A stretch of 64,000 nucleotides of DNA from Pirellulales bacterium (GTDB lineage: Bacteria; Planctomycetota; Planctomycetia; Pirellulales; Lacipirellulaceae), in the NCBI GenBank assembly GCA_028279215.1, contig JANQOF010000021.1, positions 54,608-118,607 of the forward strand. The letters are read 5' to 3'. The notes below the pieces were generated by a model. The model did not search any database, was not told the DNA's origin, and saw nothing but the letters and a program-made list of their open reading frames with translations. The translations under genes were made by a program, and so were the position numbers. Numbering within the stretch: the first letter of the stretch is position 1; every line of letters starts with the position of its first letter. Shown here one piece after another: positions 19,036 to 27,689 of the stretch.

Positions 19036-20328
19036 TTACGCCTCGTCAGGTTTGCGGCGCTTGCGGCCGGTGGGCTTGAACATCGTGGCAACCTGTTGCA
19101 CTGACTCCACGAGCACGTCGACATCGGCCGGTGTGTTGTAAAGGTAGAAGCTTGCCCGAGTGCTGGCCGTGATTCCCATTCGATCGTGCAGCGGCTGGGT
19201 GCAGTGGTGGCCGGCTCGCACTGCGACGCCCTGCCGATCGACCAATTGTGAGATATCGTGGGCGTGTGGCTCCTTGAGGACGAAGCTGAGTAGTCCCGCG
19301 CGGTGCTCTGGGGAAGGGCCGAGGATTGTCAGTCCGTCGATCTCTGCGAGGTTCGCGTAAGCGTATTCGACCAATGCGTGCTCGTGCGCCGCAATCCGAT
19401 CGAGCCCGATGGCCGTCAGATAATCGACTGCCGCACCAAGGCCGATCGCCCCGGCAATAGGCGGCGTGCCTGCTTCGAACTTGGCAGGCAACTCGGCCGG
19501 AGTGAAACTGTCGAGCGTCACATTGCCGATCATGCTTCCGCCACCCATGAATGGCGGCATGGCGTCGAGCAGCCCTTGCTTGCCATAAAGTACGCCAACG
19601 CCGCTGGGCCCACACATCTTGTGACCGCTGAATGCCAGGAAGTCGACGTCGAGCGTCTGAACATCGGTCGCCACGTGGGGCACGCTCTGGGCCGCGTCCA
19701 CTAGAATCACTGCTCCGGCGGCATGAGCCCGTTCGGCAAGCTCAGCGATTGGATTCACCGTGCCCAGCGTGTTCGAAACGTGTGTCACGGCTACCAACTT
19801 GGTTCGCTCACTCAGCATCACGTCGAGCTGCGACATATTGAGTCGGCCATCCTCAGTTAGTGGAATATGCCGCACGACCGCACCGGTCCGCTCCGCAACT
19901 TGGAACCAGGGCACCAAGTTTGAATGGTGCTCCATGGGGTTAAGCAAAATCTCGTCGCCTGCCGACAGGCTGGCATCGCCCCAACTTCGGGCCACTGCGT
20001 TGATACTGGCTGTAGTGCCACCGGTAAAGATTACTTCGTTGTCGTACTTGGCATTGATGAACCGCTGCACCTTGGCGCGGGCTGCCTCGTAGGCGTCGGT
20101 CGCCCGTTCGCTGAGCACATGAATGCCGCGGTGTACGTTGGCATAGTCTTGCTCGTAAACCTGCCGCATGGCATCGATCACCTGCCGCGGCCGCTGGCTA
20201 CTAGCCGCACTATCCAAAAACACAATCCGCCGATCGCCATGCACCTTCTGCTGGAGAATGGGAAAGTCGTCGACGATCGACTCAGGGAGAAGCTTCACGG
20301 TGTCGATGGAGTGTTCGATGATGGGCAT
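19036..20328 (-). CDS. sufS: Cysteine desulfurase SufS
   Basis: SufS takes sulfur from cysteine through a PLP cofactor and a persulfide cysteine, feeding iron-sulfur cluster assembly. The 430-residue product has Lys237 in FSGHKMCGPSGVG for the PLP aldimine, the EHHSNLVPW and DAAQSVPH motifs, and Cys376 in RAGHHCTQPL, the SufS-type active site. The start at 20328 (MPIIEHSIDTVKLL) is natural; residues translated from upstream derive from repeat DNA. sufU lies upstream on the same strand, but a 154-codon membrane-protein gene bracketed by repeats is wedged between them. The two products would work together as a SufS-SufU pair. Confidence 0.95.
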   Translation of the reverse strand: MPIIEHSIDTVKLLPESIVDDFPILQQKVHGDRRIVFLDSAASSQRPRQVIDAMRQVYEQDYANVHRGIHVLSERATDAYEAARAKVQRFINAKYDNEVIFTGGTTASINAVARSWGDASLSAGDEILLNPMEHHSNLVPWFQVAERTGAVVRHIPLTEDGRLNMSQLDVMLSERTKLVAVTHVSNTLGTVNPIAELAERAHAAGAVILVDAAQSVPHVATDVQTLDVDFLAFSGHKMCGPSGVGVLYGKQGLLDAMPPFMGGGSMIGNVTLDSFTPAELPAKFEAGTPPIAGAIGLGAAVDYLTAIGLDRIAAHEHALVEYAYANLAEIDGLTILGPSPEHRAGLLSFVLKEPHAHDISQLVDRQGVAVRAGHHCTQPLHDRMGITASTRASFYLYNTPADVDVLVESVQQVATMFKPTGRKRRKPDEA

Positions 20329-20343
20329 AAGGAATCTACCGAA

Positions 20344-20369
20344 GATGCACAAAGGACACGGAAGAAGAT
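20344..20369 (+). repeat. CACARAGG-type repeat, left copy
   Basis: The motif CACAAAGGACACGGAAG (20348-20364) abuts the stop codon of the small membrane protein gene. It matches, in inverted orientation, the copy at 20801-20828 in 14 of 17 positions. Confidence 0.7.
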
Positions 20370-20834
20370 CTAGCCGTGCCGGAAAATCCAGGCAATGAAC
20401 ATGAAGAACGCCAACGCAAGATAGAACGGGATAAGTAGGACCGTGCCAACTATTGGCCATTTACCAATGGGCGACCTTGAGTACATTAAACCCAATCCGA
20501 CAATCATCGACAGGACAGTGGAACCGATCCAAGCGAAGTGGAATCGGCGGAAGGGCCGATCGATCAATTCCTGCCATTCTCTTACCTTCTGGCTGTGCGC
20601 ATCCTTCTGCGTGTTGGTCATTTCTTCGTACTTCGCGACCCCTTCGGGATAACCCGGGATCTTAGGCCGTCCAGCCCGAATTCCGAACGGCGAGTTCGCC
20701 GATGCCATTGCGAAGAAAAACAGGATGGGGGTCGATACTGCGATCAACCAACCAAAGATTGTTGCAACGCCACGGCTTCGCTCGCGACCTTTGAGCTCCC
20801 TTTCCGTGCCCTCTGTGTCTCTGTGGTTCATCAA
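20370..20834 (-). CDS. Small membrane protein in repeat-bracketed cassette
   Basis: The 154-residue product has three hydrophobic segments (about residues 24-44, GVATIFGWLIAVSTPILFFF; 100-118, WIGSTVLSMIVGLGLMY; 126-150, WPIVGTVLLIPFYLALAFF). A soluble loop with PKIPGYPEGVAKYEEMTN lies between the first two. The first 12 codons (MMNHRDTEGTER) are translated from a CACAGAGACACAGAGG-type repeat, so the true start may be lower, for example near residue 22. An inverted copy of the repeat sits at the stop codon. It separates sufU from sufS on the same strand. I do not recognise the family. Its placement between two partner genes suggests insertion as a unit. Confidence 0.6.
   Translation of the reverse strand: MMNHRDTEGTERELKGRERSRGVATIFGWLIAVSTPILFFFAMASANSPFGIRAGRPKIPGYPEGVAKYEEMTNTQKDAHSQKVREWQELIDRPFRRFHFAWIGSTVLSMIVGLGLMYSRSPIGKWPIVGTVLLIPFYLALAFFMFIAWIFRHG
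20801..20828 (-). repeat. CACARAGG-type repeat, right copy
   Basis: Read on the minus strand this is AACCACAGAGACACAGAG followed by GGCACGGAAA. It overlaps the first codons of the 154-residue membrane protein. Together with 20344-20369 it forms an imperfect inverted bracket around that gene. Confidence 0.7.
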
Positions 20835-20842
20835 CTAGCCCA

Positions 20843-21223
20843 TCATTCCACCGGCGAGTGCACCGCCTGTTGCAGGGTCTTCCATCCCAGCAGGCAACAC
20901 TTTTGACGGTTGGGCGTAAGTTTAGCGCCGAACAGCTTGAGCATATCCTCCGCGCTGTACGTCATCGCTTGATCGATCGTCTTGCCGTACATCTCTTCGA
21001 GCAGCATCGACGCCGACGCTTGGCTGATCACACAGCCATCGCCCTGGAAATAGCAGTTGACGATTTTGCCGCCATCGAGTTCCAGCTCAATGCGGACCAC
21101 GTCGCCACACAGCGGGTTTTTCTCCTCATGAGCGTGCGTCGCCCCGTCGAGATGGCCGCGGTGGAACGGGTCTTCGTAATGATCCAGGATGTGCTCCTGA
21201 TAATAGTCTTCTTCGTTGGGCAT
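20843..21223 (-). CDS. sufU: Iron-sulfur scaffold SufU
   Basis: SufU-type proteins receive sulfur from SufS, in many bacteria as a zinc-bound sulfurtransferase. The 126-residue product shows the expected cysteines: Cys39 (NPLCGD), Cys64 (GDGCVISQASASMLLEE) and the Cys109-Cys110 pair (RQKCCLLGWKTL), plus Asp41. The GDGC and ASASM motifs are typical. Length is a little under Bacillus SufU (about 147). The start MPNEEDYYQEHILDHY is characteristic of the family. It lies upstream of sufS with one small gene between them. Confidence 0.93.
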   Translation of the reverse strand: MPNEEDYYQEHILDHYEDPFHRGHLDGATHAHEEKNPLCGDVVRIELELDGGKIVNCYFQGDGCVISQASASMLLEEMYGKTIDQAMTYSAEDMLKLFGAKLTPNRQKCCLLGWKTLQQAVHSPVE

Positions 21224-21571
21224 TCGAGATAGGGCAAAGACATTACTTTGGTAGTTAATTCAGTCTTCTCCTACCAGTTTAGGATGCCAGTACGGCTGGA
21301 ACAACGGTACCGTACCCGGCCAATTGACCAAATCGGTGGCGAAATGGAGGCGTTTCGCTTACGCTAGTGGTACCAATTGCCGTGGCAAACTATCATTCCG
21401 TCTTGGGAAACGCTCACGTCTCGTTACTACACTCCGATGCGAGCTGTTGGCTGCAGATTTTGGTCGCTCCGCATTGCGACCGGGGAATCACCGGTTGATT
21501 GCACTGGATTCGCGGCCATTGCTTTCAGGCAGACTAAACTCGGAGATCCTAGTTATGGAGGTATTCCGCAG
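21224..21571. other. Divergent intergenic region
   Basis: About 350 bases separate divergent sufU and the SHD1-protein gene. The plus-strand frame remains open through part of it but gives non-coding-looking sequence up to the signal peptide start at 21572. Promoters for both directions are expected. Confidence 0.4.
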
Positions 21572-23185
21572 ATGAACCATCAATGCAAGTGGCTTTGCGT
21601 GTTTTGTGCGTGGGCGTTGCTGCTAGTGTTAACTCGGCACGCAACGGCCGATCTGCCGCTTAGAGCACCAGAATGGGCGCCGCAGTACCAATTGAGCAAC
21701 CCGCAAATGAAAGGCGACCTCGTCGGCGCGAAGTTCCTCACGTTTCATTTCCGGCGTGTGCGGTCGGGGCGGGGTTCCGTGGAGCTTAGAGCGCGCGGAC
21801 CGCAGGGGCCCATCGATGTGTCGGGCGTTACTTTTGCATTCAATCAGGATTCCGGCGAAATCAGCCTTTCGCCCCGCATGGGGTTTGGGTTTATGCATCA
21901 CGAGCAGCCGGACGTTGAATTCTACCTTGTGTCGAATGCGACCATGGCGGGCCAGAACTTTGGGAAGTTCTTGGTCTCTAACGTCGTAAGCATCGGAAAT
22001 CCCGGTCCAACGACCAAGGCTCGGGATTGGAACGAGGAGGAAAAGGCGGCTATCGAGAGAGAAAAACTCGCGAAGGTGCCGCCTGAAGGCCTACCGGACG
22101 GCCATCGGAGCGTCAGCGCGGCACTCAAGTTAGTTCCCGGTATGCCGATCAAGGCGGGCTATTACGGCGACTGGGTCGATGGCGAGGTCATCGCGTTAAA
22201 GAACGATGGCCAAGTTGGAGTGAAGATGGGTCCGGGTGGTGGCATCGTCTACTTTGCACGCGAGAAGTGGCTGGCGGTTCACCCCGATGTGCTAAGTCGA
22301 GCACACGCTAACCCTTCCGAGTTTACGCCAAGCGTTCGAGTTCTTCCTGGCAGCAGAAGGCCTCTTCCGAGCCAAGCCCTGCCAATTCCTGCAGATCTCG
22401 ATCTCCCCCCCGGCACGCCGCTAATGCTGGAATTTGGAGGGTGGGACAGAGTGTTCGTCGTGGAAGACCGAGGGGACTCGATCGTTGTTCACAGACCCGG
22501 AAGTCCTAGCTTCGCAGACCGACCAGAACCGCGCAATGAGATGGCGATTCTCGAAAACACGTTGGAAAAGCTCAACCAACCAGGAGCCGCGGAAGAGTTT
22601 TCCAAGAACGTGGAATTGGCCAAGAAGGACGACGAAAGGTTCGCGTCATTTGGGCGGGACCAAAACTCCGATGAGTTTAACACAGGCGGTCGAGCACCCA
22701 CCGTGATTGAAAGAAGTTACCCGATAGATATTACGATTCCTAAGGCAGCAAAAAAGCTGCCCACCGATGTAGAGCTTCCCGAGGGCACTATCGTAGCCTA
22801 CTGTCGAGGGAGGAGGTGGCAGGCCGCCAAAGTTGTAAGCGACGACGGGGACACGGTCGTTGTAAAAAGAGAGGGCTCGATTGTAGGCTTCGCATACCGC
22901 TTAGACCGAGATGAGTTGATTATTCAAACCAAGACTCTGCGAAAACTGGAGCGGAATGCCAACGCCAACGCAAGGGAATTAACCCAAACGCTCCGCACGT
23001 GGACTGACTCCTCCGGTCAACACAAGATCGAGGCCCGACTCGTTCGAGTCCTTGACGGAGAGGAGGTAGTGCTTAAAACCGACGCTGGACGAGAAATCAC
23101 TCTTCCACTGAAACGCCTGAGCGACGAAGACCAAGAACTCCTTGAACACGTTGGGACGGTGGCCGAGAACCCATTCGCTCCCTAG
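21572..23185 (+). CDS. Secreted SHD1-domain protein with Tudor/SH3-like repeats
   Basis: This 537-residue protein has a signal peptide (MNHQCKWLCVFCAWALLLVL... cleavage near ATA-DLPLRAP). The start has GGAGG about 11 bases upstream. Three related beta segments follow a charge pattern: GMPIKAGYYGDWVDGEVIALKND (about residue 190), LPPGTPLMLEFGGWDRVFVVED (about 275) and LPEGTIVAYCRGRRWQAAKVVSDD (about 400). They read like small SH3/Tudor barrels. The last 60 residues (RTWTDSSGQHKIEARLVRVL... to LPLKRLSDEDQELLE) match the SLA1 homology domain 1, a domain very frequent in secreted planctomycete proteins. An envelope or extracellular binding role is likely; the partner is unknown. Confidence 0.82.
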   Translation: MNHQCKWLCVFCAWALLLVLTRHATADLPLRAPEWAPQYQLSNPQMKGDLVGAKFLTFHFRRVRSGRGSVELRARGPQGPIDVSGVTFAFNQDSGEISLSPRMGFGFMHHEQPDVEFYLVSNATMAGQNFGKFLVSNVVSIGNPGPTTKARDWNEEEKAAIEREKLAKVPPEGLPDGHRSVSAALKLVPGMPIKAGYYGDWVDGEVIALKNDGQVGVKMGPGGGIVYFAREKWLAVHPDVLSRAHANPSEFTPSVRVLPGSRRPLPSQALPIPADLDLPPGTPLMLEFGGWDRVFVVEDRGDSIVVHRPGSPSFADRPEPRNEMAILENTLEKLNQPGAAEEFSKNVELAKKDDERFASFGRDQNSDEFNTGGRAPTVIERSYPIDITIPKAAKKLPTDVELPEGTIVAYCRGRRWQAAKVVSDDGDTVVVKREGSIVGFAYRLDRDELIIQTKTLRKLERNANANARELTQTLRTWTDSSGQHKIEARLVRVLDGEEVVLKTDAGREITLPLKRLSDEDQELLEHVGTVAENPFAP

Positions 23186-23207
23186 CCAGGCGGTGCGTGA
23201 CTTTGTG

Positions 23208-24191
23208 TTACCTACCCATCACTGCCACCACGCAAATCACCACAATCGCCGCCACTGCCAACCACATGACCCAGACCTTAGGCTCTCCCCGGTGGGCTTC
23301 GACTTGCGGCATAGGCGGCAGGCTCTTGGTTAACTCGCGTGATCGCTCTTCGCCGAATTCTTCGGTCAGATGTTGAATGAGATAGCCTTCGACGCTCCGC
23401 GCGCTGAAAGGTCTGTTCGCCGGGTCTTTCTCCAGCAACTGCATCACCAATTTCGAGAGCCACATGGGGCAATCGACCCCACGTTCGGCAATGCTGAGAG
23501 GTTCGCGGTGTAGATGTTGATCCCACACTTGAGCGAAGTTGGCACCCTGAAATGGCGGTTGGCCGGTAAGCATTTCGTACATCACACAGCCCAGCGAATA
23601 GAGATCGGCTTTGTAGTTCATTCGCGCGTCGGCTTGGATTTGCTCCGGCGCCATGTAGGCGTAGGTGCCGACTGTCACGCCGTGGTCGGTGATCTCCGCG
23701 GCATGCGTGTCGCGTGCGATACCAAAGTCGCCGAGCACGAGATTGCCTTTGGCGTCAAAGAACAGATTGCTTGGTTTCAGGTCGCGATGGACGATGCCAT
23801 GGTTGTGGGCGTGCTGCAGCGCCGAAGCGATCTGGATGGTGTAGGCCGCCGCTTGCGGCCATGGAATGGGCCCTTGCTGCAAGCGGTCTTTGAGCGAACC
23901 GTAGTCGAGCAACTGCATGGCGTAGAAGTACTGCCCGTCCATCATCCCGCCACCGTAGTGGCGCACAATGTGGGGATGGTTGAGGCGCTCCATGATCGTG
24001 ATTTCACGCTCAAAGCGATTCACGATGTTCTCGTCGCCCGACACGTTGGGGTGCAGAATCTTGACGGCAACAGGTACGTCGATGTCGGGGCTGGTCGCCC
24101 GATAGACGACGCCAACGGTTCCCGCGCCTAATTGGTCGCCCAGCGAGAACGTCGCCTTGGTGGGCAGGAATTTCAGCTTTCGGGTAGTCAT
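23208..24191 (-). CDS. Hanks-type serine/threonine protein kinase, membrane-anchored
   Basis: The 327-residue protein has a full kinase domain: glycine loop GAGTVGVVYRAT, VAVKIL Lys44, catalytic HRDLKPSN with Asp137, DFG at 155-157 (LGDFGIARD), and APEQ in the activation segment. After a short linker a single hydrophobic helix (about residues 305-325, VMWLAVAAIVVICVVAV) ends the protein, so the kinase faces the cytoplasm and there is almost no external domain. Such kinases are abundant in planctomycetes. The substrate is not predictable. A start two codons upstream (TTG) is possible; the ATG at 24191 is preferred. Confidence 0.94.
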   Translation of the reverse strand: MTTRKLKFLPTKATFSLGDQLGAGTVGVVYRATSPDIDVPVAVKILHPNVSGDENIVNRFEREITIMERLNHPHIVRHYGGGMMDGQYFYAMQLLDYGSLKDRLQQGPIPWPQAAAYTIQIASALQHAHNHGIVHRDLKPSNLFFDAKGNLVLGDFGIARDTHAAEITDHGVTVGTYAYMAPEQIQADARMNYKADLYSLGCVMYEMLTGQPPFQGANFAQVWDQHLHREPLSIAERGVDCPMWLSKLVMQLLEKDPANRPFSARSVEGYLIQHLTEEFGEERSRELTKSLPPMPQVEAHRGEPKVWVMWLAVAAIVVICVVAVMGR

Positions 24192-24381
24192 GGACAAGCT
24201 GGCACGAAGGGAGGAGAGAAGAGCATCAGCTAGCCGCCTGGGCTCATGTCCCTATTAGTTTCGTCCATTCCAAGTGGCGTTGCAAGCAACGGTCACCGCA
24301 GTGAGGGTGACCCATGCACGGTTTGTGCTAAAATAATTGTAGCTGTTGTGGTGGTAACTCGACCGTGCTGGGAAGGCATGC

Positions 24382-24855
24382 ATGAACTGGCAAGAGGTAA
24401 TCGAAAGTCCGTATCTCAAAGACCTGCCGTTCAAGATTGAATTGAACGAGTACGGGAGTATCGTCATGACACCAGCGTCATATCAACACGGAAGATTTCA
24501 GGTCGAACTCGCGTCCATGCTGAAAGATCTTGCTCCAGGCGGAACAGTTGTGAGTGAGTGTTCCGTCTCAACAAGCCGAGGCGTGAAGGTGCCGGATGTG
24601 GTCTGGCACTCCGATCAGTTCTTTGCGAAGCACGGCGTTCAGACACCACTGCCCGCGGCGCCCGAAATCTGTGCCGAAATTCTCTCTCCGTCAAACTCGG
24701 TCGAAGAACTCGACGAGAAACGCCAACTCTATTTCGAAGCTGGCGCACAAGAAGTGTGGGTGTGCCACGACGATGGCCGACTGGAGTTTTGCGCCCCCAG
24801 CGGCCAGTTGCAAAACTCGGCGATCGTTGCCGACTTTCCTGCTAAAATCGATTGA
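24382..24855 (+). CDS. Uma2 family nuclease-fold protein (DUF820)
   Basis: The 157-residue protein matches the Uma2 family, PD-(D/E)xK-fold proteins common in cyanobacteria and planctomycetes. Visible are TPASYQHGRFQVELASML, the acidic KVPDVVWH (Asp72) and EICAEILSPSNSVEELDEKRQLYFEAGAQEVWV, which has the family's catalytic Glu99 and the conserved helix. No partner gene is recognised next to it. Most members have no tested function. The start follows GGAAGG about 7 bases upstream. Confidence 0.86.
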   Translation: MNWQEVIESPYLKDLPFKIELNEYGSIVMTPASYQHGRFQVELASMLKDLAPGGTVVSECSVSTSRGVKVPDVVWHSDQFFAKHGVQTPLPAAPEICAEILSPSNSVEELDEKRQLYFEAGAQEVWVCHDDGRLEFCAPSGQLQNSAIVADFPAKID

Positions 24856-24876
24856 ATCGACAGTGACAATCGATTT
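24845..24876. repeat. Inverted repeat at Uma2 gene end
   Basis: AAATCGATTG (24845-24854) and CAATCGATTT (24867-24876) are a perfect 10-bp inverted pair with a 12-base loop. The stop codon lies inside the left arm. It could act as a 3' stabilising hairpin or terminator; no T-tract follows on the plus strand. Confidence 0.5.
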
Positions 24877-24944
24877 CGGCAAGCGTAGCAAAAAACGTGT
24901 GCTACACTTTTGCGCCCCGTTATGTCCCCAGCGAGCCCAACTGC

Positions 24945-25625
24945 ATGAAGAACCTCTCCCAGTTCTCCCATCGCAGGATGTACTCTGACTCCGAGGAGGT
25001 GGCCAATTGGATCACTCACGGGGCTGCTGCGCTTGCCGCCGCGGTGGGAATGGTGATGCTGGCCATCATGGCCGCCGAGCGGGGAGACGCATGGACGATT
25101 GTGGGCACAACCGTGTTTGGCGTCACGATGACGCTGCTGTATGCGGCGTCGACCATCTACCATGCCGTACCAAAGTCGTACGAGCACAGCAAACTGAGGT
25201 GGCGGCGGTACGACCAGGCTGCGATCTACCTGCTAATCGCGGGCAGTTACACGCCGTTCATTCTTGCCAAGATGCGAACGCCCATTGGTTGGTCGATGTT
25301 GGCAGTCGTATGGATTGTGGCACTGTTTGGTATCTACGGCGAATTGGCCGAGCGCACGCACTCCACTAAACTCCGTGTGGCGATCTATCTTGGCATGGGC
25401 TGGGCGGCGCTGATGGCGATTGGGCCGATACTCGAAGTGATGCCGCTGGCCGGCATGGCGCTCATCGGGCTGGGTGGCGCGGCGTATTCGCTCGGTGTGG
25501 TGTTCTTTCTGTGGCGGCAGCTTCGCTACCATCACGCGGTGTGGCACTTGTTCGTCATCGCGGGCACCGCGTTTCATTACGCTGCAGTGATGATTTACGC
25601 GCTGCCGAGTCCGGAATTGGCGTAG
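24945..25625 (+). CDS. Hemolysin III family (PAQR-like) membrane protein
   Basis: The 226-residue protein has about seven hydrophobic segments and the conserved histidines of the HlyIII/PAQR family: NWITHGAAALAAAV near the start, YAASTIYHAVP, and WHLFVIAGTAFHYAAV near the end. SEEVANWITHG is the usual N-terminal motif. The start at 24945 (MKNLSQFSHRRMYSD) is preferred over an upstream GTG. Family members are integral membrane proteins, probably metal-dependent hydrolases. The hemolysin name comes from one historical member and implies nothing about virulence here. It ends 6 bases from the convergent phosphofructokinase gene. Confidence 0.92.
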   Translation: MKNLSQFSHRRMYSDSEEVANWITHGAAALAAAVGMVMLAIMAAERGDAWTIVGTTVFGVTMTLLYAASTIYHAVPKSYEHSKLRWRRYDQAAIYLLIAGSYTPFILAKMRTPIGWSMLAVVWIVALFGIYGELAERTHSTKLRVAIYLGMGWAALMAIGPILEVMPLAGMALIGLGGAAYSLGVVFFLWRQLRYHHAVWHLFVIAGTAFHYAAVMIYALPSPELA

Positions 25626-25631
25626 CGTTGA

Positions 25632-26921
25632 TCACCACTTTTGTTGTTCCGTGATCGCCAACACGGTGGTCCACAGATCTTGCTGTGGATCGATTCGTTT
25701 AATTTGCCCTGTGCTCACCTCCAACGGCACGTGCACCATGTGGTTCTGCCATAGGCCAACGAACATGTCGGTCTTTCCGGCCATCGCCGCGTGGGCGGCC
25801 TGTCGCGAGAGTTGCTCGCAAAGCAGGCTATCGGCCGCACCAGCCGGAACGCTACGAATGTTGTAGCTGGGGTCGAAGTACTTAACGCTCGCCGGAGTAC
25901 TCTGATTGGCAAAGTGATCAGTGATGCGTTTCTTCAAGAACGGTCCGATGTCGCCAAGTTTGCGATTTCCTGACTTGTCGAACCCGGTGCCATCGGCATC
26001 GAGCAGATGCTGTCCCGCGCCCTCGGCAACAACGATCACCGCATGGTCGCGGACCGCGAGCCGTCGCTGTAACTTGGCGAGCAAGCCGGTTTCGCCCTCC
26101 AGTTCAAAGGGCACTTCGGGAATCAACGTGAAGTTCACTTCACCGCTGGCGATGGTTGCCGCGGCCGCGATGAACCCTGCCTCGCGCCCCATGAGCTTCA
26201 CCAGACCAATGCCGTTGGGAACGCTCTTGGCTTCGATGTGGGCACAGTCGATTACCTTCTCCGCCTCGGCCACGGCGGTGACGAATCCAAACGTGCGATA
26301 GCAGTACTTGATGTCGTTGTCGATCGTTTTCGGAATACCAACGACGGCGATCTCCAACCCTCGGAGGCGAATTTCCTGCGCCATCGCGTGGGCCCCTTTT
26401 TGCGTGCCATCGCCGCCAACGCAGAACAACATGTTGATACCCTGCGTTACCAGAAAGTCGACCGTCACTGTCGGGTCCTGTGGCCCGCGCGAAGTGCCAA
26501 GAATCGTGCCGCCCTGGTGATGGATGTGCTCGACCATGTCGGAGGTCAGCTCACTCGGCGGCAAGCCTTCCTCGGGGTTGAGTCCCTTGTACCCGTACCG
26601 AATGCCGAGCACGGTGGGCACACCGTAGGTGGCGTGTAGTTGATAGAATACGTTCCGCACCACGTTGTTCAGGCCAGGGCAAAGCCCGCCACACGTCACG
26701 ACGGCGGCCTTACTCGTTGCGGCGTCAAAGAACACCCGCTCTCGCGCACCAGCCTTTTCGAAGCCCAAGCCGAGGATTTCGTCTCCCGCTCGGTAATCGA
26801 TTTGGTACAGCACGCGGGCGTCGTCGGGCATGAAGCGCGTATGCACTCCGTCGAATTTCAACGGCGAATCGTACCTCGGCTCACCGAGCGTCGGGATGGC
26901 AAGATCGGATTGTGTTAACAT
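25632..26921 (-). CDS. pfkA: ATP-dependent 6-phosphofructokinase, plant/trypanosome-like group
   Basis: This enzyme phosphorylates fructose 6-phosphate to the 1,6-bisphosphate in glycolysis. The 429-residue product is longer than the 320-residue bacterial type and carries the hallmarks of the long group: AVVTCGGLCPGLNNVVRN, YGYKGLNPEEG, GGTILGTSRGPQDP, GGDGT (169-173), PKTIDND (197-203) and MGREAGFIAA. Gly at the second site of GGDG points to ATP rather than pyrophosphate as donor, while the Lys of PKTIDND is shared with both groups. ATP use is therefore an inference. It is a cytoplasmic enzyme in a single-gene unit. Confidence 0.92.
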   Translation of the reverse strand: MLTQSDLAIPTLGEPRYDSPLKFDGVHTRFMPDDARVLYQIDYRAGDEILGLGFEKAGARERVFFDAATSKAAVVTCGGLCPGLNNVVRNVFYQLHATYGVPTVLGIRYGYKGLNPEEGLPPSELTSDMVEHIHHQGGTILGTSRGPQDPTVTVDFLVTQGINMLFCVGGDGTQKGAHAMAQEIRLRGLEIAVVGIPKTIDNDIKYCYRTFGFVTAVAEAEKVIDCAHIEAKSVPNGIGLVKLMGREAGFIAAAATIASGEVNFTLIPEVPFELEGETGLLAKLQRRLAVRDHAVIVVAEGAGQHLLDADGTGFDKSGNRKLGDIGPFLKKRITDHFANQSTPASVKYFDPSYNIRSVPAGAADSLLCEQLSRQAAHAAMAGKTDMFVGLWQNHMVHVPLEVSTGQIKRIDPQQDLWTTVLAITEQQKW

Positions 26922-27006
26922 GCTGAGAGTCTAGCAATAGGTGCGGTAGCCTGACACGAACAGGATACCAGCTCCCCAACGTTGGTACGAGCGGTAGCGT
27001 TCGAGA

Positions 27007-27687
27007 ATGGCAGAGCAGACCCACAAACCGGCGTCGGTATGGCGGCTGTCAATTCGCGAGTTGCTCGCGATCGTGGCTTTCATTGCGTTGGCTTTTGCGG
27101 CGCTGCTGAACGCCAATTCGGTTTGGGTCACAGTTCTAGTATCTCTCTCGATGCTCGTTGGCGCCGGCATGCTGGTAATCGCGTGTGTCGAGCGCGGGGT
27201 CCGGCAAGCGTTCGCATTGGGGTTCGTCGCGTTGATGTCTGTCTACCTCTTGGGCGTGCTTTACACCGCCAGCCCGCGAAACGCCAACCAACTCATGCCT
27301 GGACCGGTGATCGGAAAATTCACTTACGACAACACCTTACCCACAACCTATGTGCTCGCGGAGTTGTGGCTCCGCGTGCAAGCTCCGTACTATGCCACGG
27401 TCGAGTCCTCCGGAGTCGGTGTTCCGTTTGAGCGATACGACGGACCGATTGCGGACGTCGGAAGCCAAGGTTTCGCTGGCTTCGCCAACATAAAGCCACC
27501 CAAGCGTACGCCACCCGGCGGTGCAGGCTACGCCTTGGGGATCTATCCTTTGCTCAGTACATTCCTCACTACGGGCCACTTCCTATTCGCCTTCTTCTTT
27601 GCCTACCTTGGTGGCAAGTTCGCCGTACGGGTCTACCACCGACGCGTGGCGCGCGACGGCGCGGCATCCGACTCGGGCACCGCGTAG
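27007..27687 (+). CDS. Membrane protein with N-terminal RLSIRELLAIVAFIAL motif
   Basis: This 226-residue protein has three N-terminal hydrophobic segments (about residues 15-38, 40-62, 68-88), a soluble loop of roughly 85 residues rich in Pro/Gly/Tyr, and a final membrane helix (about 184-206). The opening VWRLSIRELLAIVAFIALAFAAL is a pattern I associate with a group of planctomycete membrane proteins of unknown role. No enzymatic residues are evident. The gene runs in the same direction as the next two genes, with a pyrimidine-rich repeat gap after it. Confidence 0.75.
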   Translation: MAEQTHKPASVWRLSIRELLAIVAFIALAFAALLNANSVWVTVLVSLSMLVGAGMLVIACVERGVRQAFALGFVALMSVYLLGVLYTASPRNANQLMPGPVIGKFTYDNTLPTTYVLAELWLRVQAPYYATVESSGVGVPFERYDGPIADVGSQGFAGFANIKPPKRTPPGGAGYALGIYPLLSTFLTTGHFLFAFFFAYLGGKFAVRVYHRRVARDGAASDSGTA

Positions 27688-27689
27688 TT

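Noticed and set aside
20370..20834. Pseudogene remnant of a transposase
   Set aside because: The frame is intact with three clear membrane helices and no transposase motif.
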